Of a stretch of 15,356 bases of DNA, positions 14,310 through 15,356 are shown piece after piece (the stretch's first letter is position 1; each line of letters starts with the position of its first letter). The position numbers were made by a program, and so were the translations under genes. Below the pieces are notes generated by a model that was not told the origin of the DNA, searched no databases, and saw nothing but the letters and a program-made list of their open reading frames with translations. This stretch comes from Candidatus Saccharimonadota bacterium. Its GTDB lineage: Bacteria > Patescibacteriota > Saccharimonadia > Saccharimonadales > Saccharimonadaceae. The stretch lies in the NCBI GenBank assembly GCA_030536095.1, contig JAUNQQ010000005.1, positions 1 through 15,356 on the forward strand. Reading direction: 5' to 3'.

Positions 14310-14357
14310 CTTGTCGCTGGGGAATTGAGACAAAACATTATGATTGCTCCTGAGCAG

Positions 14358-14384
14358 AAAAATCCCCCTAAAAGGGGGATTTTT
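14358..14384 (-). terminator. Intrinsic terminator of rpoC (symmetrical, possibly bidirectional)
   Basis: An 11-bp perfect inverted repeat (AAAAATCCCCC and its complement) with a 5-nt loop, 25 nt beyond the rpoC stop. A and T runs on both sides allow it to act from either direction, making a second stop for plus-strand transcripts. Nothing else is seen in the 14285-14408 gap between convergent genes. Confidence 0.88.
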
Positions 14385-14408
14385 CGTGTCGCTTCTAGTG
14401 CGAAAAGA

Positions 14409-15356
14409 CTAAACGCCTTCGAAGTCGCCTTCGCGTGGCTCATCGTCAGCATCCTCGGCGTCAAGGTCAATCGGAGTAATGCCAGTACCGACAGGAATCT
14501 TGCGACCGATAATGACGTTTTCCTTCAGGCCTTTCAGGTGATCAACACGACCAGAAATAGCAGAGTTAATCAAGACGCGAGTCGTATCCTGGAATGAGGC
14601 GGCAGACAAGAATGAATCTGACCAGATACTGACCTTAGTAATTCCGAGGAGAAGACGCGAGAACTCAGCCGGATTCTTCCCTGCGGCTTCAAGCTCGGCA
14701 TTTTCAGATTCGACGGCAGTAACACTGACAATATCGCCAACGACAAACTCGGAATCGCCAGATTCTTCAATCAAAACGCGGCTAAACATCTGACGAACGA
14801 TAATCTCGAGATGCTTCGCGGAGATTTCGTGACCCTGAGCCGCATAGACGCTCATGACATCGTTCATGATATAGCGCGCAGTTGCCTCACGTCCCTTGTA
14901 TTTTAGCAAATCCTGAAGATTTAGCGAACCAGTCGTCAGACGATCGCCAGCTTCAACTGTATCATTACTCTTTACAAGCAATTCAGCATCTTCTGGAATT
15001 TCAATCCGGACAGGATTACCACCGCCTTCGACAATAACAAGACCGCCATCAACGAGCTGAATATTGCCGTCAAACGGAGCGATAACTGGTTCCTTACCGC
15101 GTTCACCAGAGACGAGGACATCGCCAGCCTGAACAGTTGCGCCGTCCTTTACGCGAATCTTTTTGTCGCCAGATTCAATACGTTCAGTACGACCGGCGGT
15201 CGGAGTGATCGTGACGATGTAATGATTATCCTGCTCCCAAGTTTCAACTACACCGGAAGTTGGCGCAATCCAAGCCTGACCTTTCGGGTTACGAGCTTCG
15301 AGAAGCTCCTCAACGCGCGGAAGACCGCGGGCGATACTACCAGAACCGGCAACACC
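14409..15356 (-). CDS. rpoC: RNA polymerase beta' subunit, C-terminal part (cut by window edge)
   Basis: The last 315 residues of beta'. The frame stays open from the right edge: it begins GVAGSGSIARGLPRVEELLEARNP, matching the conserved ITQGLPRVEELFEAR block near the trigger loop and switch regions. It continues through a beta-sandwich-like region and the typical C-terminal blocks GREATARYIMNDVMSVYAAQG, ISAKHLEIIVRQMF, ITKVSIWSDSFLSAASFQDTTRVL and GLKENVIIGRKIPVGTG. An acidic end follows (DLDAEDADDEPREGDFEGV). In many bacteria E or D followed by IT is found where SGSIA stands here. A terminator follows the stop. The start and the catalytic NADFDGD motif lie beyond the window. Confidence 0.97.
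   Translation of the reverse strand, partial: GVAGSGSIARGLPRVEELLEARNPKGQAWIAPTSGVVETWEQDNHYIVTITPTAGRTERIESGDKKIRVKDGATVQAGDVLVSGERGKEPVIAPFDGNIQLVDGGLVIVEGGGNPVRIEIPEDAELLVKSNDTVEAGDRLTTGSLNLQDLLKYKGREATARYIMNDVMSVYAAQGHEISAKHLEIIVRQMFSRVLIEESGDSEFVVGDIVSVTAVESENAELEAAGKNPAEFSRLLLGITKVSIWSDSFLSAASFQDTTRVLINSAISGRVDHLKGLKENVIIGRKIPVGTGITPIDLDAEDADDEPREGDFEGV

Noticed and set aside
14310..14357. Small inverted repeat TGCTC-CT-GAGCA between the two terminators
   Set aside because: The two-base loop is too tight for a good hairpin, there is no T run, and the neighbouring terminators already explain the region.

Overview
This window looks like a chromosomal core region of a reduced bacterium of the Candidate Phyla Radiation (Patescibacteria), most likely Saccharibacteria (TM7). 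The taxonomic call is an inference from gene content and order. The ribosomal protein cluster lacks L30 between S5 and L15, as CPR genomes do. It also lacks L29 between L16 and S17. Genes are packed with 1-nt overlaps, stops follow the standard bacterial code (TGA is used as a stop), and the flanking genes are few and small. Base composition is moderate.

All but one gene lie on the minus strand, so transcription runs from high to low coordinates. At the right edge is the C-terminal third of RNA polymerase beta' (rpoC, cut by the window end), closed by an intrinsic terminator near 14358-14384. Between rpoC and the ribosomal cluster is a single plus-strand gene (13097-14284). It encodes an unrecognised two-pass membrane protein with a helical cytoplasmic part, a near-consensus promoter and its own TTCG-loop terminator.

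The ribosomal cluster runs from 12814 down to 3911: L3, L4, L23, L2, S19, L22, S3, L16, S17, L14, L24, L5, S14, S8, L6, L18, S5, L15. This is the classical S10 and spc operons fused, without S10 at the front and without secY directly after L15. Junctions are mostly TAATG, ATGA or 0-2 nt apart, with the next gene's Shine-Dalgarno inside the previous gene's last codons, so strong translational coupling is expected. An extended -10 promoter and a leader of about 126 nt precede L3. The one large internal gap, S8 to L6, carries a second promoter-like sequence. A perfect hairpin after L15 ends the cluster. S5 has a roughly 85-residue Lys/Ala/Glu tail made of 11-residue repeats.

Below the cluster, a strong promoter (3811-3839) drives a two-gene unit: a membrane-anchored sortase with a heptapeptide-repeat C-terminus, and a GH97-family glycoside hydrolase without a recognisable signal peptide. 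A further promoter (961-990) drives a dihydrofolate reductase overlapping serine hydroxymethyltransferase (glyA, cut by the left edge), a folate one-carbon pair. The visible glyA part contains an unusual insertion in an active-site loop.

I saw no tRNA or rRNA genes, CRISPR arrays, insertion sequences or attachment sites. No stretch over 300 bases lacks a gene; the largest gap is 12815-13096.
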